DNA of 64,000 nucleotides from Anaerolineae bacterium (GTDB lineage: Bacteria > Chloroflexota > Anaerolineae > Anaerolineales > Anaerolineaceae), in contig JABLXK010000006.1 of NCBI GenBank assembly GCA_013178095.1, positions 62,001 through 126,000 of the forward strand, in the 5' to 3' direction. Positions 24,071 to 33,824 of this stretch are shown in pieces. Under the pieces are notes generated by a model that worked only from the letters and a program-made list of their open reading frames with translations, searched no databases and was not told the origin of the DNA. The translations under genes and the position numbers were made by a program. Position 1 is the first letter of the stretch, and every line of letters starts with the position of its first letter.

Positions 24071-25615
24071 ATGAAAATGGATATTGAAAAAATCAAGACG
24101 AAGATTGTTGATTTCTATAAATCAAAGATTGTGAATTTTTACAACACAAAGCGTAAACTTTTCTGGATCATCAGCGCGGCGCTGGTGGTTGTCATCCTGG
24201 CCGGGATTGTGCTTCCATTCCTGACACCCAAGCAGGCGGAAACCACTGTCGCATATGGCAAGGTGACGCGGGGCGATTTAACTGAAACCATCGATGTGGT
24301 CGGAACGCTGGAAGCTATTCCATCCGCTACGCTTACCTGGCAGTCGGGCGGTATTGTGGACAGCTTCGATGTTAAAGTCGGCGATAAGGTCAAAGAAGGG
24401 GACGTGTTGATGACACTGACCGAGAGCACGCTGGATTCCTCTATCCTCGAAGCGCAATCCAGTCTGCTGGATGCTGAAGAAACCCTCGAGAACCTGAAGA
24501 GCGCCAATACAGACTTGCATACTGCGGCACAAACCCTCGCGGACAACGAATATACCTTGAGGCAGAAAAAGGCCGACCGTGATTATTGGAATACCAAAGG
24601 AGCTTCCGACGAAACCATCGACGCTGCTCGCAAGGCATATTATGATGCCAAAGAGGTTGTCTGGGAAAAAGAGGCCGCTTATGATGCGCTTTCCGATTTA
24701 GCTGCCGATGATCCTGAAAAAATGGCGGCTTACGAAGACAGGAAAGCAGCCATCGAAGCGCAAGAAAAAGCACTGCGAAATCTGAATTACATCCTGGGTG
24801 TCTACTATGATTATAGTGTCGAAACTGACTTTATCGAATATGATCAAGCACTGGCAGCCGTCAAAGAAGCGCGCGTGGCTTATAACCGCTATCTGGATCA
24901 GAGCGAAGAGATTGCAGCGGCTGAAGCGGCCGTGCAGGCTTTGAAAAATACCATCGCAACCGGCAGCATTATTGCTCCTTTCGACGGCACGATCACGGAG
25001 ATTGATGCTGTCGCCGGAGACCTTATCACCAGCTATTCCGATTCGGATAACACCACAGCAGCGCTGACTATCAGCAACCTTGACAATTTAATGATCGAAG
25101 TCCAAATCTCGGAAGTTGACATCAACAAAGTGGCTGTCGGGCAGAAAGCAACCGTCACCTTCGATGCGATTGCCAACAAGGAATATACCGGTTACGTATC
25201 ATCCATTTCTTCTTCCGGTGAGGAAGATGAAAACGGTGTAGTTCAATTTTCCGTGTGGGTCAAGCTTGAGGATGCTGATGACCAGGTAAAACCCGGTTTC
25301 ACATCTGTTGTCTCCATTGTCACTGCGGAAGTGCAAGATGCACTCTTGGTGCCTTATGATGCCATCGTCAGCCGCGATGGTTCGTATATGGTTGTCCTTG
25401 TGAATGGCAGCAGCACCACCATGGTGCCGGTTGAAGTAGGCGCGACCTCCGATCTGTTTGCTGAAATTACCAGCGGCGAAATTGAAGAAGGCGACCAGGT
25501 GATCATCTACAGTACGGACAGCGAAGATATGTTCGGCATGATGATGATGGGTGGCGGTGGTGGCGGCGGCCAACCCCCGGCTGGCGGCGGCGCTCCTGCC
25601 GGCGGTGGAAGATAG
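24071..25615 (+). CDS. MacA/HlyD-type periplasmic adaptor (copy 1)
   Basis: The 514-residue protein has one N-terminal membrane helix (about 25-50), a biotinyl-lipoyl-like half (VVGTLEAIPSATLTWQSGGIVDSF), a long helical hairpin (about 130-300), the second lipoyl half (IIAPFDGTITEIDAVAGDLI) and a beta-barrel region (QKATVTFDAIANKEYTGYVSSI). The tail is Met/Gly/Pro-rich (Gly runs). Such adaptors couple a MacB-type pump to a partner outside the membrane. AGGAGAAT precedes the ATG. It leads a four-gene operon. Confidence 0.9.
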   Translation: MKMDIEKIKTKIVDFYKSKIVNFYNTKRKLFWIISAALVVVILAGIVLPFLTPKQAETTVAYGKVTRGDLTETIDVVGTLEAIPSATLTWQSGGIVDSFDVKVGDKVKEGDVLMTLTESTLDSSILEAQSSLLDAEETLENLKSANTDLHTAAQTLADNEYTLRQKKADRDYWNTKGASDETIDAARKAYYDAKEVVWEKEAAYDALSDLAADDPEKMAAYEDRKAAIEAQEKALRNLNYILGVYYDYSVETDFIEYDQALAAVKEARVAYNRYLDQSEEIAAAEAAVQALKNTIATGSIIAPFDGTITEIDAVAGDLITSYSDSDNTTAALTISNLDNLMIEVQISEVDINKVAVGQKATVTFDAIANKEYTGYVSSISSSGEEDENGVVQFSVWVKLEDADDQVKPGFTSVVSIVTAEVQDALLVPYDAIVSRDGSYMVVLVNGSSTTMVPVEVGATSDLFAEITSGEIEEGDQVIIYSTDSEDMFGMMMMGGGGGGGQPPAGGGAPAGGGR

Positions 25616-25626
25616 TCTATAAATCA

Positions 25627-26328
25627 ATGATTGGTATTAAAAAAATGAAAAAAAATGTTGTAGAAGTAATTGACCTTGTCAAAACCTACCAGATCGGTGA
25701 GATCCAGGTGAATGCCCTGCGTGGACTCTCTATGTCGGTAAAAAAAGGAGAAGTCATCGCGATCATGGGTCCTTCCGGATCGGGTAAATCGACTCTGATG
25801 AATATGCTGGGTTGTCTCGACCGACCCACCAGCGGAACGTACATTCTCAACGGTGAGGATGTACACGCCATGAATGACGATCAACTGGCAGACGTGCGCA
25901 ACCGCCAGGTAGGATTTATCTTTCAATCCTATAACCTGCTGTCGCGTTCCACTGCGGTAGCCAACGTTATGCTCCCCATGCGCTATCGGCGCAACAACGG
26001 GCATGGCAACCCGGAGGAAATCGCCAAAGAGCTGTTAACCAGAGTGGGGCTCGAGAACCGCATGAATCATAAACCGGTCGAAATGTCCGGCGGGCAGCAG
26101 CAGCGCGTGGCAATTGCTCGCGCGCTGGTGAACGACCCGGCCATTATCCTGGCGGATGAACCCACCGGTAACCTCGATTCGACATCGGGCAGGGAGATTA
26201 TGGACCTGCTGTTGGGTTTGAATCAAGAACGCGGCGTCACTTTGATTATCGTAACGCACGATCCCAAGATTGCTGCCTTGACCCAGCGAACGGTGCGGAT
26301 TTTAGATGGAAGGGTTGAAAATGAATAG
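25627..26328 (+). CDS. MacB/LolD-type ABC transporter ATPase
   Basis: The 233-residue ATPase has Walker [11 protein letters not shown]-loop FIFQSYNLL, signature [15 protein letters not shown], Walker [14 protein letters not shown] and the H-loop in IIVTHD. The sequence type is that of the MacB/LolD/FtsE class, which drives mechanotransmission rather than transport through the membrane channel. A later start at 25645 ([15 protein letters not shown]) is also possible; neither has a clear ribosome-binding site. It overlaps the permease gene by 8 bases. Confidence 0.93.
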   Translation: MIGIKKMKKNVVEVIDLVKTYQIGEIQVNALRGLSMSVKKGEVIAIMGPSGSGKSTLMNMLGCLDRPTSGTYILNGEDVHAMNDDQLADVRNRQVGFIFQSYNLLSRSTAVANVMLPMRYRRNNGHGNPEEIAKELLTRVGLENRMNHKPVEMSGGQQQRVAIARALVNDPAIILADEPTGNLDSTSGREIMDLLLGLNQERGVTLIIVTHDPKIAALTQRTVRILDGRVENE

Positions 26329-27550
26329 TTGGAGATTTATTCAAGAAGCATTGGAAAGCCTGAGCACAAACAAATTGCGCACAGGATTGACCATGCTTGG
26401 GATTGTAATCGGTGTGGCGGCGGTGGTTGCTATGACGGCTATCGGTCAAGGTGCCTCATCATCGATCACAAGTTCCATTGAGTCGATGGGTACGAACTTA
26501 ATCTATGTGTCACGTGCCTGGGAAAACGCCAATCCGCAAGCGCTCACGCTGGCGGATGCCGAAGCGATCATAGAATCAGGCGGAGCGCCGCACGTGATGG
26601 CGGTCGCGCCTTCGGTAAGTACGACCCGCACAGTTGTTTACGGCGATGACAGCATTTCAACTACCATCAACGGCGTCACGCCTGATTACGCAACTGTCCG
26701 CAATACATCGGTATCCACCGGGAGATTCATCAACGATGATGATATCGATGCCAAATCCACGGTGGCCGTATTGGGCAGCGATGTCGTGGAGGAATTGTTT
26801 GGATCGGACGTTGGTGTTGTCGGCCAAAAGATCCGCATCGGTAACATGCTATACGAAGTGATCGGTTTATTGGAATCTTCCGGCAGTTCCTCAATGGGCA
26901 GCTCGGCGGATAACCAGATCATTGTACCTATCACAACGGCATTCTCACGCTTGATTGCGCGCTCCAATGCCAATAATGAAGTGAATATGATCTCGGTGTC
27001 GGCAGTGAGTTCGGATTCAACTGATGCCGCAATTAGTGAGATTACGTCAATTTTACGCTCACGCCATGACATCTCCTCAGATGAAGACGATGATTTCAAC
27101 ATCATGTCCATGGAATCCATGGCGGAGGCTGCCACTTCCATTACCGGAGTATTGACTGTTTTCCTGGGCGGCATCGCAGCTATTTCCCTGCTGGTGGGTG
27201 GTATCGGCATCATGAACATCATGCTGGTATCCGTGATTGAGCGTACCAAGGAGATCGGTTTACGCAAAGCTGTGGGAGCCAAGAATAGCGACATTCTGCT
27301 GCAGTTTATGGTCGAGTCGTTGATCATCGGTTTGGTTGGCGGTGTTCTGGGAGTTGCTTTGGCCTGGGTCCTGACAATCGTGATAAAGAATATCGCTGCT
27401 GCTTCCAGTTTCAATTTGACGCCTGTAATCACTTTTGGTTCCGTGCTTTTAGCCATGGGGTTTTCAGTAGGTGTGGGCCTGGTTTTTGGTATCTATCCTG
27501 CCAACCGCGCCTCGAAACTCGAACCGGTAGAAGCCTTACGCAGTGAATAA
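26321..27550 (+). CDS. MacB-type ABC transporter permease
   Basis: From the ATG at 26321 the product is 409 residues. Layout is the MacB_PCD/FtsX form: membrane helix 1 (RTGLTMLGIVIGVAAVVAMTA), a large outside domain (about 50-280), then three helices (AISLLVGGIGIMNIMLVSV, ESLIIGLVGGVLGVALAWVL, and the final one with VGLVFGIYPANRASKLEPVEAL, a typical family ending). ERTKEIGLRKAVGAK is the conserved coupling loop. Exported substrate is unknown; peptides, antibiotics or lipids are options. Confidence 0.93.
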   Translation: MNSWRFIQEALESLSTNKLRTGLTMLGIVIGVAAVVAMTAIGQGASSSITSSIESMGTNLIYVSRAWENANPQALTLADAEAIIESGGAPHVMAVAPSVSTTRTVVYGDDSISTTINGVTPDYATVRNTSVSTGRFINDDDIDAKSTVAVLGSDVVEELFGSDVGVVGQKIRIGNMLYEVIGLLESSGSSSMGSSADNQIIVPITTAFSRLIARSNANNEVNMISVSAVSSDSTDAAISEITSILRSRHDISSDEDDDFNIMSMESMAEAATSITGVLTVFLGGIAAISLLVGGIGIMNIMLVSVIERTKEIGLRKAVGAKNSDILLQFMVESLIIGLVGGVLGVALAWVLTIVIKNIAAASSFNLTPVITFGSVLLAMGFSVGVGLVFGIYPANRASKLEPVEALRSE

Positions 27551-27557
27551 AAAGAAA

Positions 27558-27586
27558 ACCGGTGGGATGATTCTGTTCCCACCGGT
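27558..27586 (+). terminator. Strong hairpin between permease and second adaptor
   Basis: ACCGGTGGGA (27558-27567) pairs perfectly with TCCCACCGGT (27577-27586). There is no T-run after it, so it may only lower read-through to the second adaptor gene or protect the 3' end of the upstream message. Confidence 0.55.
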
Positions 27587-27608
27587 GTCTCGAGAAATGG
27601 GTTGAAAA

Positions 27609-29093
27609 ATGAAAAAAGAAAAAAAGTTACCAGGCTTCTTCGCGACCCACAAGAAAAAGGTACTGATCGCCGGAGTGCTGCTGCTCGTGTTGCTTGCAGC
27701 CGTAGTGGTGGTGTTACCGATGTTCCGGGGTGGTGATGCATTGCCGCAAATAGAGCTCGGGACGGTCACGTTTGGCTCGATCACGGAAACCATCGACAGC
27801 TATGGTACGCTGGAAGCGCAGCCGTCCACGACCTTGATATGGAATTCGGATGGCGTTGTTGGCGAGTTCGATTTGAAGGTGGGCGACAAGGTTGAGAAAG
27901 GCGATGTGTTGATCGAACTCGAACCTTCCTCGCAATCGGCATCGATCCTGAATGCTTACAACGATTTACTGGAAGCGCAAAATGACCTGGACTTGTTGAT
28001 CGCTGCTGACAGCGAATATCAAAGCGTCCTGTCAGACCTGGTTTATCAGGAGAAAATGCTGATTAATAAAAAAGCGGACAAACTTGCCTGGAATTATGGC
28101 CAATCTTCCATGGAACGAGTTGACGCGGTGCGCGATAATTACTATGCTGCCCGGGCTGCAGTCTGGGATCTTGAGGAAGCTTACGATGCGGTTAAAAACC
28201 TGGAAGAGAACGACCCCGCCAGGGTGGAAGCGTACGAAGCTTTACAGGCTGGAATTCTCAAAAGGGACAGCCTGTTGCGAGCGTTGAACCAAATACTTGG
28301 TATTCCGTTTGATATCCCGGTCGAGACAGATTTTATCGAGTATGACCAACAGGTGGCAACGGTTGCGGAAGCACAAGTAGCATATCAGCGGTATGTGGAT
28401 TCAAATAAAGAAATCAGCGCTGCCCAAGCAAAAGTGCAAAGCCTGCAAAACCAGGTTAACAAGGCCAAGATCATTGCGCCATTTGACGGGACTATCACTT
28501 CGATCTCAGCGGTGGCCGGCGATGTGGTCAGCAGCGGTGATCAAGCAATCCGCATCGATAACCTGGATAATCTGATTATTACTGTGCAGGTATCGCAGGA
28601 AGATGTCAATAAAATTGAAATCGGCCAGGATGTTGAAATTACCTTTGATGCAATTCCAAAAAAACAATATTCCGGTTTTGTTCAATCCATCTCGTCCTCC
28701 GGCGAAACCAATACCTATGGGATCGTCTATTTTTCAGTGGTTATCAAGGTTGAGGACGCCGATGAAAACGTAAAACCCGGATTCACGGCGGTGGCAAGTA
28801 TCATCGTCAGCCGGACCGAAGAAACATTGCTGGTGCCCAACGACGCCCTGGTCACCCAGGAAGATGGAACGTATGCCGTGAATGTCATCGGCAAGGACGG
28901 CACGATGCAAATCGTTCCGGTTGAGGTCGGCGCGAAGTCCGATACCAACACCGCCATCATCAGCGACCAGATTCAGGAAGGGGACCGGGTTGCGGTTTTT
29001 TCCAACACAGAATCTCCCGAAAGAAATGGCATGATGATGGGCGGCCAGCGTAATAGAATGATCAGTATTTTCCGCGGTGGAGGACCGCGCTAA
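27609..29093 (+). CDS. MacA/HlyD-type periplasmic adaptor (copy 2)
   Basis: The 494-residue protein has the same layout as copy 1 and is clearly its paralogue: SYGTLEAQPSTTLIWNSDGVVGEF, the helical hairpin with ETDFIEYDQQVATVAEAQ, IIAPFDGTITSISAVAGDVV, and DVEITFDAIPKKQYSGFVQSI. It ends with a short Met/Gly-rich tail. It has one N-terminal membrane helix. Two adaptors around a single ATPase-permease pair suggest a mixed adaptor ring or alternative partners. A short SD-like run is not obvious before the ATG, and a hairpin lies upstream. Confidence 0.9.
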   Translation: MKKEKKLPGFFATHKKKVLIAGVLLLVLLAAVVVVLPMFRGGDALPQIELGTVTFGSITETIDSYGTLEAQPSTTLIWNSDGVVGEFDLKVGDKVEKGDVLIELEPSSQSASILNAYNDLLEAQNDLDLLIAADSEYQSVLSDLVYQEKMLINKKADKLAWNYGQSSMERVDAVRDNYYAARAAVWDLEEAYDAVKNLEENDPARVEAYEALQAGILKRDSLLRALNQILGIPFDIPVETDFIEYDQQVATVAEAQVAYQRYVDSNKEISAAQAKVQSLQNQVNKAKIIAPFDGTITSISAVAGDVVSSGDQAIRIDNLDNLIITVQVSQEDVNKIEIGQDVEITFDAIPKKQYSGFVQSISSSGETNTYGIVYFSVVIKVEDADENVKPGFTAVASIIVSRTEETLLVPNDALVTQEDGTYAVNVIGKDGTMQIVPVEVGAKSDTNTAIISDQIQEGDRVAVFSNTESPERNGMMMGGQRNRMISIFRGGGPR

Positions 29094-29117
29094 TTTGAAG
29101 TTGGATAAATTCATAAG

Positions 29118-29145
29118 AAGAGACTGGAATTTACTCCAGTCTCTT
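29118..29145 (+). terminator. Terminator of the exporter operon
   Basis: AAGAGACTGGA (29118-29128) pairs perfectly with TCCAGTCTCTT (29135-29145). A second hairpin (AACCAGG...CCTGGTGG) follows at once and ends in a T/G-rich stretch. Confidence 0.65.
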
Positions 29146-29187
29146 AAAAAACCAGGTTTTTCCTGGTGGTTGTTGTAAAGGATTGAT

Positions 29188-29460
29188 ATGAAGAGTGTAT
29201 TGAGGACGATCAACGTTGTCATCCTGGCGCTCGGTATCCTGGGAATTATCTTAGGGATCTGCATCGGATTGTACCGCAATGACCGGATGGCCCGGTTGCA
29301 GGCAGTAAACGATTTGGGTAATCAACCAGTTGGGGAAAACCCCATCGGGGATTATCTCCTGGATACGAACCTGCACACGCTGCTGTTGGCAGCAGGCACC
29401 CTGTTGACCCTGCTCAGCGTGGCTTTATTCTTATTTGACTTGCGCAAGACCTTAAATTAA
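29188..29460 (+). CDS. Small two-helix membrane protein of unknown function
   Basis: The 90-residue product has two predicted membrane helices (about residues 8-28 and 63-84) with a 35-residue polar loop between (LYRNDRMARLQAVNDLGNQ). No family is recognised. It sits after the exporter operon, from which it is separated by two hairpins, and is closed by a strong terminator, which supports it being a real gene. Confidence 0.55.
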   Translation: MKSVLRTINVVILALGILGIILGICIGLYRNDRMARLQAVNDLGNQPVGENPIGDYLLDTNLHTLLLAAGTLLTLLSVALFLFDLRKTLN

Positions 29461-29464
29461 TAAA

Positions 29465-29492
29465 AAAGCCGGATTTTGATTGATCCGGCTTT
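29465..29492. terminator. Bidirectional intrinsic terminator
   Basis: AAAGCCGGAT (29465-29474) pairs perfectly with ATCCGGCTTT (29483-29492), with A/T runs on both sides. It serves the small membrane protein gene and the convergent UPF0316 gene. Confidence 0.8.
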
Positions 29493-29515
29493 CATGCTTC
29501 CCGATTTCGAAAAAA

Positions 29516-30046
29516 TTAATCCCGCCAATACCCGCGCCAAACTCTTTGAATATCCCGGGTGGTAATGAAGGCGTTAGGATCGCATTCCAGAACAGTGGTC
29601 TGGACTTCAGGGGCAAATTTCCGCTGAACGCTGCATTCCAAAATCGCAACGCTGCCGTCCTTGCCGCGCGCCGGGATTTCCGTGACCGCATGGCCCTGGC
29701 TGCGCAATTTACCGGCTAAAGCCTGGCCGCGTACCGAGCTGATGATAGTCATGTTCACAAAACCAAAAGCCAACCGTTCTTCGATCATCATGCCGATCAC
29801 ATTGCCGGTGGCAAAGCCGACCGAGTACGCCATGATTTTAATCGGGTTGTCCAGGTCGCTCATCACTGAACCGAGCGCTAAAACGAAGGTGATCGTTTGC
29901 AGGACGCCCAAAATCCAGGTGATCGCGCGCATGCCGCGCACCACCGTCAACATGCGGATGGTATCCAGCGCCATATTCAAAACGCGCGTGATGAATATAA
30001 TCGATGCAACCACCCAAATACTCTGTGTCGCTAAAAAGTGTTCCAT
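29516..30046 (-). CDS. UPF0316/DUF5698 membrane protein
   Basis: The 176-residue protein has three membrane helices in its first 95 residues (ASIIFITRVLNMALDTIRML, AITWILGVLQTITFVLALG, KIMAYSVGFATGNVIGMMIE) and then a soluble DUF2179-like domain (residues 100-176; GHAVTEIPARGKDGSVAILE). This is the UPF0316 layout; its function is unknown. It follows the glycogen phosphorylase gene by 18 bases and is probably co-transcribed. Confidence 0.85.
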   Translation of the reverse strand: MEHFLATQSIWVVASIIFITRVLNMALDTIRMLTVVRGMRAITWILGVLQTITFVLALGSVMSDLDNPIKIMAYSVGFATGNVIGMMIEERLAFGFVNMTIISSVRGQALAGKLRSQGHAVTEIPARGKDGSVAILECSVQRKFAPEVQTTVLECDPNAFITTRDIQRVWRGYWRD

Positions 30047-30064
30047 TCTCCAAACCTTGATTCT

Positions 30065-32215
30065 TTATTCTTTAAAAGCCGGCAGATACATCTTGTGCAG
30101 GTATTCCTTGACCATCCTGCGGGTATTGAATTGCCACGAAAGCGAGCGCATATTTTCCTTGATCTTCGCGATCCACTGGGGAGAAGCGTCGCCCATCGAA
30201 CGGGTTTGATAATACAGCGGAATGATCTCGTTCTCCAGCGTGTTGTATAAGCTGGCAGCGTCCACTTCATCCTGTTTATTGGGATCATCGTAATCTTCGT
30301 CATTGCCAATGGCCCAGCCGTTGCTGCCATTGAATCCCTCGCGCCACCAACCGTCCAGAACCGAAAAATTTAAAGTTCCGTTGATGGCAGCTTTCATGCC
30401 GGATGTTCCCGAAGCTTCGTTGGGCCGGCGCGGCGTGTTCATCCAAACGTCCACACCCTGCACCAGCAGGCGGGCGATGTTCAAATCGTAATCTTCCAGG
30501 AAGACGATGCGTCCTCCGCTGCGCGCATCCTTGGCAACCCGGTATACTTTCTGAATCAGGAGCTTGCCGGGTTCATCAGCCGGGTGGGCCTTGCCGGCCA
30601 GGATGATTTGCAGCGGCCTGTCCTGATCGTTGATTAGCCTCAACAAACGATCGTAATCCGAGAAGAAAAGGTCGGCGCGCTTATAAGTTGCGAAGCGCCG
30701 CGCGAATCCGATGGTCAGCGAGTATTGATCCAGCATAACGCCCTCCGCGATCACCTGGCTGGCGCTGTGTTTGGTGCTCTGCCAATTTTCGCGCGCGTTT
30801 TCAATGGCGTAATTAATCAATTTACGCTTCAAGTGCCGGCGCACGTCCCATAGTTCCAAATCCGGGATCTGCTCGACCCGCGTCCAAAGATCCGGATCGT
30901 CCATGTGCTCCATCCAGTCCATTCCCAGATAGCGGTCGAACAACAGCCGCATGCGGCGCGCCAGCCAAAAGCCCATGTGAACGCCGTTGGTGATGTATTG
31001 GATGGGTACGTCTCTGGCTTCGCGTTCCGGCCACAGGAAGTTCCACATCTTGCGGGCGACTTCGCCATGCAGTTCCGAAACCGCGTTGCAGCGTTCCGAA
31101 AGGTGCAGCGCCAGCACGGGCATACTGAACGTATCCCCCCAGGGCTGGGTTTGCTTGCCCAACTCCACAAACTGGTCGCGGGTTAATTTCATTTCCTCCC
31201 AATAGCTTGGGAAATATTTATCGATCAGCCAGATCGGGAATTGGTCGTTCCCGGCAGGGACGGGGGTGTGCGTGGTGAAGATGTTGGATTTGCGCAATTT
31301 TTGGGCAGCTTCTTCGAAAGTCATGCCTTCGTCAATCAACTCGCGTACGTTTTCCAGCGTCAGAAAGGCGGAATGGCCTTCGTTCATGTGCCACAGGTCA
31401 GGCTTATACCCCAGTTTGCGCAGAGCGCGCACGCCGCCCATGCCCAACAGCATCTCCTGTGAGATTCTGATCTCCAGGTCGCTGCTGTACAGGCGGGAGG
31501 TTAGCTGGCGATCGTTGACAGAGTTTTGGGGCACGTTGGAATCCAGCAAGTAAAGGGAAACACGCCCAACTTGCAGCATCCACACCCGCGCATGGACCGT
31601 ACGATCCGGCAGCTTCACCGATACCGTCAGCGGTTTTTCTTTGTCATCCACGATAGCGATGATCGGCATTTCTTCAAAGTCAAAGTGATAATTGCTGGTT
31701 TCCTGCCAGCCGTCTTCGGTGATCTTCTGAACAAAATAGCCCTGCTTGTAGATGAATCCCATCCCCGTGATCGGTAATCCCAAATCACTGGCCTCCTTGA
31801 GATGATCGCCGGCCAGGATCCCCAAACCTCCAGCATAGAAAGGCATAGATTCATGCAAGCCGAACTCGAAGGAGAAATATGCGATTTGACGGTTTTTTAA
31901 ATCAGGATATTGCCGGGCAAACCAGGTATTCTCATTGCCCATATAAGCGTCGAATTCCGCCATGACGTGGTCATACTCTTCCAGAAAGTACTTATCCCTG
32001 GAAGCGGCTGCCAGTTTGGCTTCATCGATCTGATGCAGAAAAGCGATCGGGTTATGGTTGACTTTCTCCCACAACCGGCGGTCCAATTGCAGATAAATGC
32101 GCAAGCCGATCGGGTTCCAAACCCACCAAAGATTGTATGCCAGTTCGCCCAGGCGGTTGATGCGCTCGGGCAAGTGGTAATGGTTCGGGAAAACTTTGTG
32201 AAAATTACGGATCAT
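30065..32215 (-). CDS. glgP: Alpha-glucan (glycogen) phosphorylase
   Basis: The 716-residue enzyme belongs to the short alpha-glucan phosphorylase class. It begins with a DUF3417-type region (RINRLGELAYNLWWVWNP), then FSFEFGLHESMPFYAGGLGILAGDHLKEASDLGLP, and near the end the pyridoxal-phosphate lysine in EASGTSGMKAAINGT (about residue 606). It releases glucose-1-phosphate from storage glucan. AGGAG lies about 10 bases before the ATG. It is divergent from the GH1 beta-glucosidase gene, with which it forms a carbohydrate-use locus. Confidence 0.93.
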   Translation of the reverse strand: MIRNFHKVFPNHYHLPERINRLGELAYNLWWVWNPIGLRIYLQLDRRLWEKVNHNPIAFLHQIDEAKLAAASRDKYFLEEYDHVMAEFDAYMGNENTWFARQYPDLKNRQIAYFSFEFGLHESMPFYAGGLGILAGDHLKEASDLGLPITGMGFIYKQGYFVQKITEDGWQETSNYHFDFEEMPIIAIVDDKEKPLTVSVKLPDRTVHARVWMLQVGRVSLYLLDSNVPQNSVNDRQLTSRLYSSDLEIRISQEMLLGMGGVRALRKLGYKPDLWHMNEGHSAFLTLENVRELIDEGMTFEEAAQKLRKSNIFTTHTPVPAGNDQFPIWLIDKYFPSYWEEMKLTRDQFVELGKQTQPWGDTFSMPVLALHLSERCNAVSELHGEVARKMWNFLWPEREARDVPIQYITNGVHMGFWLARRMRLLFDRYLGMDWMEHMDDPDLWTRVEQIPDLELWDVRRHLKRKLINYAIENARENWQSTKHSASQVIAEGVMLDQYSLTIGFARRFATYKRADLFFSDYDRLLRLINDQDRPLQIILAGKAHPADEPGKLLIQKVYRVAKDARSGGRIVFLEDYDLNIARLLVQGVDVWMNTPRRPNEASGTSGMKAAINGTLNFSVLDGWWREGFNGSNGWAIGNDEDYDDPNKQDEVDAASLYNTLENEIIPLYYQTRSMGDASPQWIAKIKENMRSLSWQFNTRRMVKEYLHKMYLPAFKE

Positions 32216-32358
32216 CTTTTTTAGACTCCTGATAGAGAAACAGCGCCGGATTTTATCACATTTCCATGTTTATTTTACCTTACCGGCTTGCATGAGGGTT
32301 CATCAGTTGAGCGCAGCTTTTTTTCGGGAAGGGTGAAGCCGGTTCTGCTATGGGAGCA

Positions 32359-32389
32359 TTGACAGAGAGAACGGACAATCCTTTATAAT
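32359..32389 (+). promoter_or_regulatory. Sigma70-type promoter of the beta-glucosidase gene
   Basis: A perfect -35 box TTGACA (32359-32364) and a perfect -10 box TATAAT (32384-32389) are separated by 19 bases, slightly longer than the usual 17. The gene starts 40 bases downstream and has AGGAGG before its ATG. Confidence 0.65.
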
Positions 32390-32428
32390 AATCTTGCTCG
32401 TCAAACGCTGCAAACAGGAGGATTCCGA

Positions 32429-33757
32429 ATGCCGGACGCAATCTATCATTTCCCTCAGGGTTTTCTTTGGGGTACTGCTACAGCCGCCCATCAGGTAGAA
32501 GGCGGGAACACCAACAATAACTGGTATGCCTGGGAGAACGAACCCGGCCGTATTTTTCAGGGACAAAAATGCGGCCTGGCTTGCGATTGGTGGGGCGGCC
32601 GATGGAAAGAAGACCTTGAAAACGCAGCCCGCGATAACCAGAACACGCACCGCCTATCCATCGAATGGAGCCGCGTTCAACCCCGGCCGGATCAATGGGA
32701 TGATGGCGCGCTCGAGCACTACCGTCAGATTATCCGGGGCGCGATCAAAGTGGGATTGAAGCCTATGCTGACCCTGCACCATTTCACCGACCCGCTCTGG
32801 TTGTACGAAAACGGCGGTTGGGAGAACGACGCCGCCCCGAAATATTTTACCGAGTATGTTCGGAAAGTTGTTGGCGCTTTGCACGACCTGGTGGATTTTT
32901 GGGTAACCATCAACGAACCGGATGTGTATGTCACCAGCGGATACGTGGGCGGGGATTTCCCTCCCGGCAAGAATGATCTGGGCGCTGCGTTCAAGGTGAT
33001 GCGCAATTTGTTGAAAGGGCACGCGGCCGCTTACAAAATCATCCATGAGATTCAACCAAATGCGCAGGTTGGATATGCTAAGAATTACCGCGGCTTTGAA
33101 CCGGCGCGCGCCTGGTTCCTGCCGGATGTTTGGATCACCCGTTTTAACAATGCCAGCTTCAACGATGCGTTTTCCAATGCTTTGGTGAACGGAACATTGA
33201 AATTCGCCCTAAAGAAAGAATACGTGCCCGAGGCGATCGGCACCCAGGATTTTGTCGGTATCAATTACTACACCTTGGACAAAGTCGCCTTCAAGCCTTT
33301 TGCGGTGAAAGACGTGTTCAGCCGCCGGTTCTACCCGACGGACTCCGAAATGAGCGAGACCGGTTTTATTGCCAACATCCCGCGCGGTATGACCGCCGCG
33401 TTAAAATGGGCGCATCAATTTAACCTGCCGATCTATATTACTGAAAACGGCGTTGAAGATTCAAAAGATACGCTGCGGCCGCAGTATACCATCCAGCATT
33501 TGCACGAAGTGTGGCGCATGGCCAACTTCAATTGGAATGTTCGCGGCTACTATCATTGGTCGCAGGTGGACAATTTCGAATGGGAGCGCGCCTGGTCGCA
33601 GCGCTTCGGACTTTGGGGACTGGATCTGGAAACCCAGCGTCGCATCCGCCGCCCAAGCGTGGATATGTATGCGGAGATTTGCCGCCAGAATGCCATCAGT
33701 TCCGATATCGTGCGGAAATATGCGCCGCAGGTTTTTGACAAATTATTCCCGGGTTGA
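32429..33757 (+). CDS. Glycoside hydrolase family 1, beta-glucosidase/beta-galactosidase
   Basis: The 442-residue product has the full GH1 barrel: FPQGFLWGTATAAHQVEGG at the start, HRLSIEWSRVQP, the acid/base Glu in TINEPDVY (about residue 164) and the nucleophile Glu in IYITENGVED (about 338). The NEP/ENG pair marks a retaining glycosidase. No signal peptide is seen, so it works on imported disaccharides or glucosides in the cytosol. AGGAGG lies before the ATG. Confidence 0.93.
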   Translation: MPDAIYHFPQGFLWGTATAAHQVEGGNTNNNWYAWENEPGRIFQGQKCGLACDWWGGRWKEDLENAARDNQNTHRLSIEWSRVQPRPDQWDDGALEHYRQIIRGAIKVGLKPMLTLHHFTDPLWLYENGGWENDAAPKYFTEYVRKVVGALHDLVDFWVTINEPDVYVTSGYVGGDFPPGKNDLGAAFKVMRNLLKGHAAAYKIIHEIQPNAQVGYAKNYRGFEPARAWFLPDVWITRFNNASFNDAFSNALVNGTLKFALKKEYVPEAIGTQDFVGINYYTLDKVAFKPFAVKDVFSRRFYPTDSEMSETGFIANIPRGMTAALKWAHQFNLPIYITENGVEDSKDTLRPQYTIQHLHEVWRMANFNWNVRGYYHWSQVDNFEWERAWSQRFGLWGLDLETQRRIRRPSVDMYAEICRQNAISSDIVRKYAPQVFDKLFPG

Positions 33758-33824
33758 TTTGTTTTTCGAGCAACTAATAAAACAGGTTATGATTAGCCAT
33801 TATTTTCGGGTGAGGGTTCTTCAC

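Noticed and set aside
25550-25612. Gly-rich end of adaptor 1 as a frameshift artefact
   Set aside because: The frame stays open to a normal stop and the second adaptor also has a Met/Gly-rich end, so it is probably real.
26686-27456. 256-codon open frame opposite the MacB-type permease
   Set aside because: Shadow of the permease; the permease has conserved helices and the usual C-terminal motif.
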